Source: Actinomycetes bacterium (lineage in GTDB: Bacteria > Actinomycetota > Actinomycetes > Mycobacteriales > Mycobacteriaceae). Taken from it: a DNA stretch of 36,017 bases. Where the stretch lies: NCBI GenBank assembly GCA_023417985.1, contig JAEZDV010000005.1:1-36017 (forward strand), given 5' to 3'. The translations under genes and the position numbers were made by a program. Each line of letters starts with the position of its first letter. Position 1 is the first letter of the stretch. The notes under the pieces are model-generated. The model ran no database searches. It was not told the DNA's origin and worked only from the letters and a program-made list of their open reading frames with translations. This document shows positions 17,978 through 26,229 of this stretch, piece by piece.

Positions 17978-18573
17978 CGGGACTTACCCAGGAGCGACAG
18001 TGCGGCCCGCAATGCGGTCGGCGTATCGGCGTCCGGCGTGTCTGTCAGCACCGTATCGGTGGACTGCTCCGCCTGCTTGAGCGGGAAACCGAGGCCCACG
18101 AGCGCTTCGACAACCTGTTCGCGCATCGGCGACGCCGAGACCGTGGTCAGCGGCGCTGCGCCGTTGCCTCCGAAGGCGGCGACCTTGTCGCGGAGTTCGA
18201 CGATCATCCGCTCGGCGCCACGCTTGCCGATGCCCGGAACCCGGGTCAGCGCCGCGGTGTTTCCGTCGGAGAGCGCCGCTCGCAGCGCATCGGGTTCGAG
18301 GACGGCGAGGGTCGCCATCGCCAGCCGGGGACCGACACCTGAGACCGTCAGCAGGAGCCCGAAAAGGTCGCGCGCGTCGGGATCGGCGAATCCGAAGAGT
18401 GTCATCGAGTCTTCGCGCACGATCATCGCGGTCATCAGTCGCGCGTGCTCACCTCGTCGCATGCTCGCGAGGGTCGCGGGCGTCGCGTTGACGCGATAGC
18501 CCAGCCCTGCAGATGCGATGACGACGTGGTCGAGTGCGATCTCGAGGACCTCGCCGCGGACGGAGGAGATCAC
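17974..18573 (-). CDS. ruvA: Holliday junction DNA-binding protein RuvA
   Basis: A 199-residue protein that binds four-way junctions and recruits RuvB. N-terminal OB-fold domain (ISSVRGEVLEIALDHVVI), helix-hairpin-helix domain with VSGVGPRLAMATL and VPGIGKRGAERMIVELRDK, then a flexible linker and a C-terminal three-helix RuvB-binding domain (REQVVEALVGLGFPLKQAE). The GTG start at 18573 overlaps the ruvC TGA by four bases (GTGA), so the three ruv genes are translated as a coupled set. Confidence 0.96.
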   Translation of the reverse strand: MISSVRGEVLEIALDHVVIASAGLGYRVNATPATLASMRRGEHARLMTAMIVREDSMTLFGFADPDARDLFGLLLTVSGVGPRLAMATLAVLEPDALRAALSDGNTAALTRVPGIGKRGAERMIVELRDKVAAFGGNGAAPLTTVSASPMREQVVEALVGLGFPLKQAEQSTDTVLTDTPDADTPTALRAALSLLGKSR

Positions 18574-19148
18574 CGTGTTCCTGCCTTCCGGGCCGCGGTC
18601 TGTTCCCGCAACCGTGCCTCGTAACGTCGTTTCTGTTCCGCCGCCGCGGCTTCCGCCACGGCCATGCGAGCCATCATCGGCGCCCGCCAGCAATGGCAGA
18701 TCGCCAGGGCGAGAGCGTCGGCAGCGTCGGCGGGTTTGGGTGCCTGCGCGAGCCCGAGAATCCGGGTGACCATGGCGGTCACCTGCTTCTTGTCGGCACC
18801 GCCGTTGCCGGTGACCGCAGACTTCACCTGGCTGGGCGTGTGGAACATGACGGGTATGCCGCGCCGCGCGGCCGACAGTGCTACCACGCCTCCGGCCTGC
18901 GCCGTGCCCATGGCGGTACGCACGTTGTTCTGGGAGAAGACTCGTTCGACGGCGACGACCTCGGGCCGGTACCGGTCCAGCCAGGTCTCTGCCGCGTCGG
19001 AGATCTGCAGCAGGCGCGCGGCGAGGTCGAGGTCGGTGGGTGTCCGGATCACGTCGACGGCCACCACGGTGACCTCGCGGCCCCGGCCCGTGTCCACAAC
19101 CCCGAAGCCGCATCTCGTCAGGCCCGGGTCGACACCCATCACACGCAC
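18570..19148 (-). CDS. ruvC: Holliday junction endonuclease RuvC
   Basis: A 192-residue RNase H-fold resolvase that cuts Holliday junctions. Catalytic acidic residues are seen at D7 (VMGVDPGLTRCGFGV), in VAVERVFSQNN (E), and in the C-terminal ADAADALALAICH (D pair). The start is GTG 19148, with GAGGGG about 9 nt upstream. It is first in ruvCAB and has a LexA-type operator about 20-37 nt upstream of the start (19170-19185), so SOS induction is likely. Confidence 0.96.
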   Translation of the reverse strand: MRVMGVDPGLTRCGFGVVDTGRGREVTVVAVDVIRTPTDLDLAARLLQISDAAETWLDRYRPEVVAVERVFSQNNVRTAMGTAQAGGVVALSAARRGIPVMFHTPSQVKSAVTGNGGADKKQVTAMVTRILGLAQAPKPADAADALALAICHCWRAPMMARMAVAEAAAAEQKRRYEARLREQTAARKAGTR

Positions 19149-19169
19149 CCGTCATACCCCTCACGCATT

Positions 19170-19185
19170 ACGAACAGTTGTTCGA
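19170..19185 (-). promoter_or_regulatory. LexA (SOS) box upstream of ruvCAB
   Basis: The sequence ACGAACAGTTGTTCGA has perfect half-sites CGAAC-N4-GTTCG and matches the actinobacterial/Bacillus-type LexA box TCGAAC-N4-GTTCGA at all but one outer position. It lies 22-37 nt before the ruvC GTG, where bound LexA would block the promoter. Knowledge: ruv genes are SOS-controlled in many bacteria. Inference: this site controls ruvCAB here. Confidence 0.8.
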
Positions 19186-19250
19186 TAGCGTATCGGAACA
19201 CCTCCGGCGCCCGCCGGTCCGACACGCGATCGGCCGGCGGACGCACGAGG

Positions 19251-20003
19251 TCAGTCCTCGAGTTCTGCGAGTACCTCGTCGGAGACGTCGACGTTGGTGT
19301 AGACGTTCTGCACGTCGTCGCAGTCCTCGAGCGCGTCGACGAGCTTGAACACCTTGCGTGCGCCTTCGGCGTCGACAGGCACCTCGACGGACGCACGGAA
19401 GTCCGGGTCGGCCGAGTCGTAGTCGATGCCCGCGTCCACCAGCGCGGTCCGCACGGGGATGAGGTCACCGGCTTCGGAGACGATCTCGAACTGGTCGCCC
19501 AGGTCGTTGATCTCCTCGGCGCCCGCGTCGAGCACGATCTCGAGGATCTCGTCCTCCGAATGATCGCCCTTGTCGAGCACGACCACACCCTTGCGGGTGA
19601 ACAGGTACGCCACCGAGCCGGGATCGGCCATGTTCCCGCCGTTACGGGTCATGGCGGTACGGACCTCGCCCGCGGCGCGGTTCCGGTTGTCGGTCAGGCA
19701 CTCGATCAGCACCGCGACACCGTTGGGGCCGTAGCCCTCGTACATGATGGTCTGCCAGTCGGCGCCGCCGGCTTCTTCGCCGCCGCCACGCTTACGGGCA
19801 CGTTCGATGTTGTCGTTCGGGACCGAGCTCTTCTTCGCCTTCTGGATGGCGTCGAACAACGTCGGATTTCCGGCGGGATCACCACCACCCGTCCGGGCTG
19901 CCACCTCGATGTTCTTGATGAGTTTTGCGAACATCTTCCCGCGCTTGGCGTCGATGACCGCCTTCTTGTGCTTGGTGGTGGCCCATTTGGAGTGGCCGCT
20001 CAT
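19251..20003 (-). CDS. yebC: YebC/PmpR family protein
   Basis: A 250-residue cytosolic protein of the YebC/TACO1 family. The signature N-terminus MSGHSKWATTKHKKA is followed by three-domain family landmarks (NIEVAARTGGGDP, SVPNDNIERA, EGYGPNGVAVLIE, RTAMTRNGGNM, FTRKGVV). Members were long annotated as transcriptional regulators; recent work ties the family to relieving ribosome stalling. AAGGGG lies upstream of the ATG. It follows pdxT on the minus strand after a 75-nt gap, as in mycobacteria (Rv2603c-Rv2604c). Confidence 0.95.
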   Translation of the reverse strand: MSGHSKWATTKHKKAVIDAKRGKMFAKLIKNIEVAARTGGGDPAGNPTLFDAIQKAKKSSVPNDNIERARKRGGGEEAGGADWQTIMYEGYGPNGVAVLIECLTDNRNRAAGEVRTAMTRNGGNMADPGSVAYLFTRKGVVVLDKGDHSEDEILEIVLDAGAEEINDLGDQFEIVSEAGDLIPVRTALVDAGIDYDSADPDFRASVEVPVDAEGARKVFKLVDALEDCDDVQNVYTNVDVSDEVLAELED

Positions 20004-20078
20004 TCGCTTGGAGCCCCTTCCGGCGAGGTGACGTCGGATCGCTACCGACTGTTCGGAGGGTCGATTCTACCTGCCGGA

Positions 20079-20687
20079 TCAGGCGTGTACGCGCACCGCG
20101 TCGACGAAGAGCCGGTGCACCCGCAGATCGCCACCGACCTCGGGGTGGAACGACGTCGCAAAGACCGCGCCCTGACGTACCGCCACGGCGCGCCCGGCAG
20201 CGCATCCGGTGTGCACCGTGGCGAGTACTTCGACCCCCGGGCCGGCTCGCTCCACCCACGGGGCGCGGATGAACACGGCCCGTACCGGCCCGCCTTCGAT
20301 GCCCGTCATGTCGAGATCCTCCTCGAAGGAATCGATCTGCCGCCCGAAGGCGTTGCGGCGCACGGTGATGTCGAGTGCGCCGAGATGCTCGGCGTCGGGC
20401 CGCGTGTCGAGGACCTCGGAGGCGAGCAGGATCATCCCGGCACACGACCCGTACGCGGGCATGCCCTCCGCCAGCCGGGACCGCAGGGGGTCGAGCAGGT
20501 CGAACACGCGCAGCAAGCGGCTCATCGTCGTCGACTCGCCGCCCGGAATCACCACCGCGTCGACGGCCTCGAGTTCGTTCTCCCGGCGGAGCGCGATCGT
20601 GCGCGCACCTGCGGATTCGAGTGCCGCGCGATGCTCGCGCACGTCGCCCTGCAGAGCCAGCACCCCGATGGTCGGCGTCGTGGTCAT
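20079..20687 (-). CDS. pdxT: Pyridoxal 5'-phosphate synthase glutaminase subunit PdxT
   Basis: A 202-residue class I glutamine amidotransferase that feeds ammonia to PdxS in the DXP-independent vitamin B6 pathway. The nucleophile lies in GSCAGMI, the His/Glu pair in FHPEVGGD, and the family GGEST turn in IPGGESTTMSRLL. The ATG at 20687 is chosen because the conserved sequence begins with TPTIGVLALQGD immediately after it. It lies 28 nt after tesB, while its partner pdxS is 3.4 kb away on the same strand with a + strand cassette between them. Confidence 0.96.
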   Translation of the reverse strand: MTTTPTIGVLALQGDVREHRAALESAGARTIALRRENELEAVDAVVIPGGESTTMSRLLRVFDLLDPLRSRLAEGMPAYGSCAGMILLASEVLDTRPDAEHLGALDITVRRNAFGRQIDSFEEDLDMTGIEGGPVRAVFIRAPWVERAGPGVEVLATVHTGCAAGRAVAVRQGAVFATSFHPEVGGDLRVHRLFVDAVRVHA

Positions 20688-20715
20688 GTGGTCGTGTCCC
20701 CTCTCCTGGGAGCGC

Positions 20716-21534
20716 CTAGGGCCGCGGGGTGCGGCTGAGGCCCTCCTGCACCACCGCGGCGACGAATTGCCCACGGCTGTCGAAGATTCTGCCCTGAGTC
20801 AGCGCCCGCCCGAATCCCGCGGCCGGGGACGTCTGGTCGTAGAGGAGCCAGTCGTCGGCGCGGAACGGGCGCAGGAACCACATGGCGTGGTCGAGCGAGG
20901 CCCCCTGGATCTTCTCGTCGCGGTGGATGACCATCGACGAACCGAGCAGCGTCATGTCGCTCATGTACGCCAGCGTGCACACGTGCAGGACCGGGTCGTC
21001 CGGAAGCGGGAGACGCGATCGGAACCACAACTGCTGCTGGGACGCCGACCCGTCGCGCCGCACGATGCGGTCCTGCGGCACGAACCGGAACTCCCATTCG
21101 GACCACTCGCGGTTCACCCACCGGTACTCGGGGTCCGGCGAATCCATCGTGTCGGTCAGATCGTCGGGCATCGGCACCGGCGGCATCCGGTCCTGGTGCT
21201 CGATGCCGTGGTCCTCGACGTGGAACGACGCCGACATCGTGAAGATCGCATTGCCGTCCTGGATCGCGGTGACCCGGCGTGTGGCGAACGAGCGCCCGTC
21301 GCGCAGGCGTTCCACCTGGTAGACGATGCTCTTCTCGGGGTTGCCCGGCCGCAGGAAATAGCCGTGGAGAGAGTGGACGCCGAACGCCGGATCGACGGTG
21401 CGCACGGCCGACACCAGCGATTGACCGGCCACCTGGCCTCCGAAGGTCCGCTGCAGCAACGTCTCGGTTGCGATACCCCGGAAGATATCGTTCTCGATCC
21501 GTTCCAGTGCCAGGATGTCTTCGATCTTCGCCAT
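20716..21534 (-). CDS. tesB: Acyl-CoA thioesterase II
   Basis: A 272-residue double-hotdog thioesterase hydrolysing acyl-CoA to free acid and CoA. Seen: FGGQVAGQSLVSA in the N-terminal hotdog, SLHGYFLRPGNPEKSIVY, and the C-terminal half with SLDHAMWFLRPFRADDWLLYDQTSPAA and a terminal GRIFDSRGQFVAAVVQEGLSR, the classic TesB ending. Its place between pdxS and pdxT is conserved with M. tuberculosis Rv2605c. The ATG has GGAGGG 6 nt upstream. A TAGCCT hexamer at 21565-21570 (minus) would serve as -10 with a leader of about 24 nt. It ends in TAG. Confidence 0.95.
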   Translation of the reverse strand: MAKIEDILALERIENDIFRGIATETLLQRTFGGQVAGQSLVSAVRTVDPAFGVHSLHGYFLRPGNPEKSIVYQVERLRDGRSFATRRVTAIQDGNAIFTMSASFHVEDHGIEHQDRMPPVPMPDDLTDTMDSPDPEYRWVNREWSEWEFRFVPQDRIVRRDGSASQQQLWFRSRLPLPDDPVLHVCTLAYMSDMTLLGSSMVIHRDEKIQGASLDHAMWFLRPFRADDWLLYDQTSPAAGFGRALTQGRIFDSRGQFVAAVVQEGLSRTPRP

Positions 21535-21677
21535 GTGGATCCCTCCGCTGCTCGGTACCGTTGAAGGCTAGCCGGGGACCGGAACGGCACTGCAGGTCCA
21601 CCTCCGCAGAGCAGGAATCACGCGCACTCCGCGGCGAGGCGATCTGTGGCAGTCTCTCAGCGAGGGGAGGGCCGAAC

Positions 21678-22499
21678 ATGGTTATCCACACGCGTGCACT
21701 GAGCAGGAACCACGTCACCGTGACCGGACGCCGAGGCGCGCCGGTCGTCGTGCTGGCCCACGGTTTCGGGTGCGATCAGAGCCTGTGGCGCCTCGTGGTC
21801 CCGACCCTGGAACGGGACTTCACCGTCGTGCGGTTCGACCACGTCGGATCCGGTCGCTCGGACCCGTCCGCGTGGAACGCATCTCGCTACTCGACGCTGG
21901 ACAGTTACGCCGAGGACGTAATCGAGGTGTGTCGCGCGCTCGACCTCGGACCCGTTGTCTTCGTCGGACATTCGGTCAGCGCCACGATGGGCGTCCTGGC
22001 CGCGGCGCGCGAACCCGACCTCTTCGCCGGCCTGGTGCTGCTCGTACCGTCACCGTGTTTCATCGACGACCCGGCGACGGGATACCGGGGTGGGTTCAGC
22101 GCCTCGGACATCGACGAACTCCTCGAAGCGCTCGAAGCGAACTATCTGGGCTGGTCGGGCGAAATGGCTCCGGTGATCATGGGCAATCCGGATCGCCCGG
22201 TGCTCGGTGACGAACTCACCGACCTCTTCTGCCGGACCGACCCCGAGATCGCCCGCGTCTTCGCGCGAGTCACGTTCCTGTCCGACAACCGTGACGATCT
22301 CGCGGCAGTCACGGTGCCCACGCTCGTTGCGCAGTGCTCGCGCGACGCCATCGCACCCCGGGAGGTCGGGGCGTTCGTCCACGCCCGCATCCCTGGCAGC
22401 GAACTCGTCACTCTCGACGCGACGGGTCACTGCCCGCAACTCAGCGCACCGGACGAGACAGCGGCCGCAATCGCAGAGTTCGCTTCCCGGGTCGGATGA
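21678..22499 (+). CDS. rsbQ: RsbQ-like alpha/beta hydrolase, energy-stress signalling partner
   Basis: A 273-residue alpha/beta hydrolase very close in pattern to Bacillus subtilis RsbQ: HGFGCDQS near residue 28, FDHVGSGRSD, nucleophile elbow GHSVSA with Ser99, PSPCFIDDP, LSDNRDDL, Asp223 in the CSRDAIAP segment, and His251 in GHCPQLS. The triad spacing matches that of RsbQ. RsbQ activates the PAS-PP2C phosphatase RsbP, probably by acting on a small hydrophobic ligand; plant D14/KAI2 receptors share this fold. Here the next gene is exactly such a phosphatase, overlapping by ATGA, so the pair should act as one module. GGGGAGGG before the ATG decides the start. It diverges from tesB. Confidence 0.92.
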   Translation: MVIHTRALSRNHVTVTGRRGAPVVVLAHGFGCDQSLWRLVVPTLERDFTVVRFDHVGSGRSDPSAWNASRYSTLDSYAEDVIEVCRALDLGPVVFVGHSVSATMGVLAAAREPDLFAGLVLLVPSPCFIDDPATGYRGGFSASDIDELLEALEANYLGWSGEMAPVIMGNPDRPVLGDELTDLFCRTDPEIARVFARVTFLSDNRDDLAAVTVPTLVAQCSRDAIAPREVGAFVHARIPGSELVTLDATGHCPQLSAPDETAAAIAEFASRVG

Positions 22500-23845
22500 C
22501 GAACGCACCCGATCGAGGCGATCCCCTCGCCCGAACCGACCTGCGGGACGGCCGGCCGGACGCCGATCCCCCGCCGGCGACGCTCGCCGAGAGCCTGTAC
22601 GAGAACGCACCCTGCGGGTACATGACGACGCTTCCCGACGGGCGCATCGTGAAGATCAACACCACGCTCCTGAATTGGCTCGGCTATCCGCGCGACGACC
22701 TCGTGGGGCGGCGTTACTTCTCCGATCTACTCTCGGTGGGTGGACGGATCTACCACGAGACCCACTTCGCTCCCCTGCTGCTGCTCCATGGCGAAATCGG
22801 CGGCATCGCACTGGAACTGAAGACGGCGAGCGGGTCGCGACTTCCGGTCCTCGTCACGTCGAACCTCGAGCGGGACTCGTCGGGACGGCCCGTACTCGTC
22901 CGGACGACGCTGTTCGACGCCCGGGAGCGGCGCGCGTACGAGATGGAGTTGCTGCGGGCGAGGCGCGAAGCGGAGGAGGAACGCGAACGACTGCAGCGCG
23001 TCACCGCGGTGTTGCAGACCACACTGCTGCCGCCCGCCCTGCCCGAGGTACCCGGTCTCGACGTCGCCGCTCACTACCACATCGCCTCCCCGGACGAGGT
23101 CGGAGGCGATTTCTACGACCTGTTCCCGCTGGACGCCGATTCGTGGGGCCTGTATCTGGGGGACGTGTGCGGCAAGGGCGCGCGGGCGGCGGTCGCGACA
23201 TCGATGGTCCGGTACACGCTCCGCGCCGCGGCTGTCCACGATCCCGACCCCGTCACGGCCCTCACCACCCTCAACACCGCGTTCCTGCAGGAACGCCGGC
23301 GCGGATCTCGTGACGGTGAAACCCGAGCGCCGTTCTGCACCATAGTGTTCGGCACGATCCTCCCCGACGGGCAGACGGGGAGTTTTCTCGTCTCGCTCGC
23401 GACGGGAGGACACCCGCCGGCTGTGCTGATGAGAGGCGACGGCAGTGCCGACTACCTGCCCGTCGTCGGGGGAAACCCGGTCGGGCTGCTCGACGATCCC
23501 CGATTCGTCACCGCGCAGGTCCGGCTGGATCCCGGAGACACGCTGTTGTTCTACACCGACGGGGTGACCGAAGCTCGGGTGCCCGGCACCGTCCGTGACA
23601 GGTTCGGCGAGGCGTCGCTCCTCGCCTCCCTCCGGGCAAGCACGCCGGCGACCGCCGGACACGCCGTCGCCGCGGTGCGCGATCTCCTCGGTGAACTCGG
23701 GTTTGGTGTTCAGGACGACGTCGCGGCGATGGCGATCCACGCTCCGCGCCCGAAGGTCGCGGCGACCTGGACAAAGTGGACCCGTCGATCGGTTCTGCTG
23801 CCGACGCCCGTGCCGAGCGAGCAGAATGCTTGCCATGGCCGATAA
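22496..23845 (+). CDS. rsbP: RsbP-like PAS-PP2C (SpoIIE-type) serine phosphatase
   Basis: A 449-residue cytosolic sensor phosphatase. PAS domain at about residues 28-142 (LYENAPCGYMTTLPDGRI start, INTTLLNWLGYPRDDLVG), a coiled-coil linker (about 145-178, Arg/Glu-rich), and a SpoIIE-type PP2C domain (about 190-425) with metal-binding DEVGGDFYDL (D205), GDVCGKG (D223), FYTDGVTEAR and a terminal QDDVAAMAI. By analogy with Bacillus RsbP it would dephosphorylate an RsbV-like anti-anti-sigma factor when its partner hydrolase signals. No RsbV, RsbW or sigma gene lies in this window, so the target is elsewhere. The C-terminal tail after the PP2C domain overlaps the start of the next small gene. Confidence 0.92.
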   Translation: MTNAPDRGDPLARTDLRDGRPDADPPPATLAESLYENAPCGYMTTLPDGRIVKINTTLLNWLGYPRDDLVGRRYFSDLLSVGGRIYHETHFAPLLLLHGEIGGIALELKTASGSRLPVLVTSNLERDSSGRPVLVRTTLFDARERRAYEMELLRARREAEEERERLQRVTAVLQTTLLPPALPEVPGLDVAAHYHIASPDEVGGDFYDLFPLDADSWGLYLGDVCGKGARAAVATSMVRYTLRAAAVHDPDPVTALTTLNTAFLQERRRGSRDGETRAPFCTIVFGTILPDGQTGSFLVSLATGGHPPAVLMRGDGSADYLPVVGGNPVGLLDDPRFVTAQVRLDPGDTLLFYTDGVTEARVPGTVRDRFGEASLLASLRASTPATAGHAVAAVRDLLGELGFGVQDDVAAMAIHAPRPKVAATWTKWTRRSVLLPTPVPSEQNACHGR

Positions 23846-24038
23846 GGGGCATAAGCACCATCGCGAAGACCCGCAGCGAACGCCCCTCTACGGCGTCCTG
23901 ATGATCATTGCGGCACTCGCTGCCGCAATCGCGGTGAGTTTCTACGGCCCGGTCTGGCTCCGGATCGTCGTTTACATCGTCGCTGTCGCCGTGGTCGCCG
24001 TGGGGTTCGTGTTCACGCTGCGGGACTACTCCGGATGA
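23835..24038 (+). CDS. Small two-helix membrane protein
   Basis: A 67-residue protein beginning MADKGHKHHRED. It has a basic, His-rich N-terminus and two hydrophobic segments (about 20-38, LMIIAALAAAIAVSFYG, and 42-61, RIVVYIVAVAVVAVGFVF). It overlaps the last 11 nt of the phosphatase gene in another frame, so it is likely co-expressed with the rsbQ/rsbP pair. An alternative ATG at 23826 adds three residues. No good ribosome site is visible, and function is unknown. It resembles small conserved membrane proteins of Nocardiaceae, so it may be unrelated to the signalling pair. Confidence 0.6.
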   Translation: MADKGHKHHREDPQRTPLYGVLMIIAALAAAIAVSFYGPVWLRIVVYIVAVAVVAVGFVFTLRDYSG

Positions 24039-24098
24039 CGCGGCCGCCGCGCCGCCGGACTCGAACTCCGTCCGGACGGTTCGCCGCGCCGGACACGA

Positions 24099-25001
24099 TC
24101 ACCAGCCGCGTTCCGCGAGCCGGTGAGGCTCCGGGATCTCGTCGACGTTGATGCCCACCATCGCCTCACCGAGTCCGCGGGACACCTTCGCCAGAACGTC
24201 GGGGTCGTCGTGGAACGTCGTGGCCTTGACGATCGCGGCCGCGCGCTGCGCAGGGTTGCCGGACTTGAAGATGCCGGAACCGACGAAGACCCCCTCCGCG
24301 CCGAGTTGCATCATCATCGCCGCGTCGGCAGGGGTGGCGATACCGCCGGCGGTGAACAGGGTGACCGGCAGCTTTCCCGCTTTGGCGACCTCGACGACGA
24401 GGTCGTAGGGAGCCTGCAGTTCCTTTGCCGCGACGAAGAGTTCGTCCTCGGGCAGTGAACCGAGCCGCCGGATGTCCTGGCGGATGCGCCGCATGTGGGT
24501 GGTCGCGTTCGAGACGTCGCCCGTTCCGGCCTCGCCCTTCGAGCGGATCATCGCAGCGCCCTCGTTGATCCGCCGCAACGCCTCACCGAGGTCGGTGGCA
24601 CCACACACGAACGGCACCGTGAATGCGAACTTGTCGATGTGGTGCGCATAGTCGGCCGGTGTGAGCACCTCCGACTCGTCGATGTAGTCGACGCCGAGCG
24701 ACTGCAGGATCTGTGCCTCCACGAAGTGACCGATTCGCGCCTTGGCCATCACCGGAATGGAGACCGCCTCGATGATTCCGTCGATCATGTCGGGGTCGCT
24801 CATGCGGGAGACGCCTCCCTGCGCGCGGATGTCCGCCGGCACCCGCTCGAGCGCCATGACCGCGACGGCGCCGGCGTCCTCGGCGATCTTGGCCTGCTCG
24901 GGCGTGACGACGTCCATGATCACCCCGCCCTTGAGCATCTCGGCCATGCCGCGCTTGACGCGGGAGGTGCCGGTGACGGACGTGGATTCTGGGGTGCTCA
25001 C
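24099..25001 (-). CDS. pdxS: Pyridoxal 5'-phosphate synthase subunit PdxS
   Basis: A 300-residue TIM-barrel synthase that builds PLP from ribose 5-phosphate, glyceraldehyde 3-phosphate and ammonia supplied by PdxT. Near-invariant segments are seen: RVKRGMAEMLKGGVIMDVV, EDAGAVAVMALERVPADIRA, MAKARIGHFVEAQIL, YIDESEVLTPAD, RSKGEAGTGDVS and GLGEAMVGIN. The GTG at 25001 has GAGGAG 7 nt upstream, while an upstream in-frame ATG (25028) lacks a site, so GTG is chosen. A TAGACT hexamer at 25073-25078 (minus) is a possible -10. It heads the pdxS...tesB-pdxT-yebC set, interrupted by the rsbQ/rsbP cassette. Confidence 0.97.
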   Translation of the reverse strand: MSTPESTSVTGTSRVKRGMAEMLKGGVIMDVVTPEQAKIAEDAGAVAVMALERVPADIRAQGGVSRMSDPDMIDGIIEAVSIPVMAKARIGHFVEAQILQSLGVDYIDESEVLTPADYAHHIDKFAFTVPFVCGATDLGEALRRINEGAAMIRSKGEAGTGDVSNATTHMRRIRQDIRRLGSLPEDELFVAAKELQAPYDLVVEVAKAGKLPVTLFTAGGIATPADAAMMMQLGAEGVFVGSGIFKSGNPAQRAAAIVKATTFHDDPDVLAKVSRGLGEAMVGINVDEIPEPHRLAERGW

Positions 25002-25146
25002 TGCGGGACTCCTCGAAGAGGTCGACATCGACACGCTTGCGGCACGGGGGAATCGGCCTGCGTGATACGGCGAGTCTATGGACGGAGCACCCCACCGCCC
25101 ATAGCCAGTCGAGGGAGGCTGGCCTTGCCGTTTCGCGCCCTCGGCG

Positions 25147-26229
25147 TCAGCGGATCGCGCGGACTTCCGGTTCGCGACGGCGGGCGGCGACCGCACGTGC
25201 CTCGTCGAGCAACTGGGGCAGGTCCTGCGGATACACCGACTCCCCCGACTGCACGAGGTCGCGCACACCGGACGGATCGAACCAGCGGTGCTCCAGGTGC
25301 ATCCGGCGCTCGAGTTCGGTGAAACCGTCGGCGCCGGGCTCGAACGCGGGAACCTGCACGGCGAAGAACAGTTCCTCGGAGTGGAGTACCTCCCCGTTGA
25401 ACGGGAACACCGCGACGCGCCGCCACATGGGGCCGAACACCTGCGCCGGGTCGACGTGCAGTCCGGTCTCCTCGGTGACCTCCCGGATGGCCGCGTTCAC
25501 CAGGCTCTCTCCCGGTTCCACTGCCCCGCCCACCGTGAACCAGAAATGCGAATCGGGGGTCGCGGGGTCGTGTCCGCGCAGGAGCAGCACTCGTCCCGCC
25601 TCGTCGAGCAGCACCACCCTCGCCGACGTACGCATGCGGTCGGGAACCGGCGCCGACGAGTTCTGCCGGGGCGCTCCGGTCGCGGCGGTCGCTCCGGTCG
25701 CGGCGGGCACAGCCGAGACCGGAACGGATGTGCCCGCGCGCTCGGCGATTTCGAAATAGGTGGGCAGCGGCGCCGTGCCTCCGAGATGCAGCCACTGCAC
25801 CGTTCGACGGGTCCGCAACGCCAGCGTGTCGCGCACCGCATCGTTGTGGAATCGGCGGGCGATGAGCACGCGCGCCTCGGCGTCGGCGAGTTCGGCGACG
25901 AGCGGAGACCGCAACCGATCGGTGTCGACCTTGGCGAGTGCCGCCGACAACGCGTTCTCCGCCGCTTCCCGGTGGGCGCGGTCCGCGCGTTCGGCGGAAT
26001 CGGCGAGATGTGCCAGCGTCCGGCCCTCCGCGGCCGAGATGGACGCGGCGATACTTCTCGCCACCACCGCGCGCCGTGCGAGCGCCGCATCCAGTGCGAG
26101 CCACGACAGGTCGGAGCGCACATGCAACCGGTCGAGCCGGTTCGCCACGGAGTACGCCCAGAACCCGACGGTCACGACGAGCGCCGCCACCAGGGCGAGG
26201 ACCAGGATGGTCAGAGCACTGAGCGTCAC
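25147..26229 (-). CDS. Membrane-anchored LemA-like/Nudix hydrolase fusion
   Basis: A 360-residue protein. One transmembrane helix (residues 5-27), a helical region (30-150) ending in ARRFHNDAVRDTLALR, which looks like the LemA signature, an Ala/Pro/Thr linker (165-198), and a C-terminal Nudix domain (200-340). The Nudix box, G235 to L257, has the REVTEETG core intact, so pyrophosphohydrolase activity is expected; the substrate is unknown. The GTG start overlaps the pimA TGA (GTGA), placing it at the 3' end of the PI/PIM operon as in M. tuberculosis (Rv2609c). The active domain would sit on the cytosolic face if the N-terminus is outside, but topology is not certain. Confidence 0.88.
   Translation of the reverse strand: MTLSALTILVLALVAALVVTVGFWAYSVANRLDRLHVRSDLSWLALDAALARRAVVARSIAASISAAEGRTLAHLADSAERADRAHREAAENALSAALAKVDTDRLRSPLVAELADAEARVLIARRFHNDAVRDTLALRTRRTVQWLHLGGTAPLPTYFEIAERAGTSVPVSAVPAATGATAATGAPRQNSSAPVPDRMRTSARVVLLDEAGRVLLLRGHDPATPDSHFWFTVGGAVEPGESLVNAAIREVTEETGLHVDPAQVFGPMWRRVAVFPFNGEVLHSEELFFAVQVPAFEPGADGFTELERRMHLEHRWFDPSGVRDLVQSGESVYPQDLPQLLDEARAVAARRREPEVRAIR

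Noticed and set aside
24039..24098. Terminator between the small membrane protein and pdxS
   Set aside because: Only short 6-bp inverted repeats (CCGGAC/GTCCGG) without a T-run; too weak to call.
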